From Clostridia bacterium (GTDB lineage Bacteria > Bacillota > Clostridia > Oscillospirales > Acutalibacteraceae): a stretch of 6,177 nucleotides of DNA. Positions 6,158-6,177 of the stretch are shown here, piece after piece. The translations under genes were made by a program, and so were the position numbers. The stretch covers positions 1 through 6,177 of the forward strand of contig CAAFMR010000276.1 of the NCBI GenBank assembly GCA_900764115.1, written 5' to 3'. The notes under the pieces are model-generated. The model was not told where the DNA came from, made no database searches, and saw only the letters and a program-made list of their open reading frames with translations. How positions within the stretch are numbered: the stretch's first letter is position 1; each line of letters opens with the position of its first letter.

Positions 6158-6177
6158 TTATGCCTTTTCCTGCGCCG
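6158..6177 (-). CDS. Possible C-terminus of a convergent gene (partial)
   Basis: Read on the minus strand, the right edge gives five codons (A-Q-E-K-A) then TAA at 6160-6158. The other two minus frames run straight through the hairpin region into non-coding-looking peptide, so this is the frame in which a gene would most naturally end. The stop is followed by a GC hairpin and then by a terminator whose T-run favours the minus strand. The product cannot be identified from five residues. Confidence 0.35.

Overview
The window is GC-rich bacterial DNA with strong third-position G/C preference, strong AGGAG-type ribosome binding sites and an MMPL / Leu-x-x-Gly-heptad envelope gene pair typical of Gram-positives. 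The style best fits a GC-rich Clostridia (Oscillospiraceae-like gut Firmicute); this is an inference from gene families and style, not from a marker gene.

Layout. Positions 1-305 hold no confident gene. They contain short repeated words that share one codon phase, a nested inverted repeat, a likely sigma-A promoter (about 220-248) and a leader hairpin. Positions 306-4970 form a tight same-strand three-gene unit: a six-helix DUF308/HdeD-like membrane protein (306-908), a 700-residue MMPL-family RND transporter (914-3016, 5 nt downstream), and a 653-residue exported or membrane-anchored protein with two long Leu-x-x-Gly heptad arms (3009-4970, overlapping the transporter gene by 8 nt). A strong hairpin at 4985-5027 closes this unit and also contains an extended -10 motif for the next gene. 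Positions 5052-6038 encode a membrane-anchored alpha/beta hydrolase (COG1073 type) with an intact Ser-Asp-His triad. The right edge (6039-6177) holds two GC-rich hairpins and probably the last five codons of a convergent minus-strand gene.

How the genes may work together. The transporter and the heptad protein are translationally coupled. The most economical model is an envelope export module in which the MMPL pump moves a lipid or other hydrophobic substrate, the heptad protein provides an extended rod outside the membrane, and the DUF308 protein sits in the same membrane as an accessory. The substrate cannot be read from the sequence. The hydrolase may be a functional neighbour acting on envelope esters, but its separate terminator/promoter junction makes this link weaker.

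The families are mostly known. The most unusual points are the matched ten-heptad arms of the 653-residue protein, the promoter-in-terminator junction at 4985-5027, and the in-phase repeats at the left edge.
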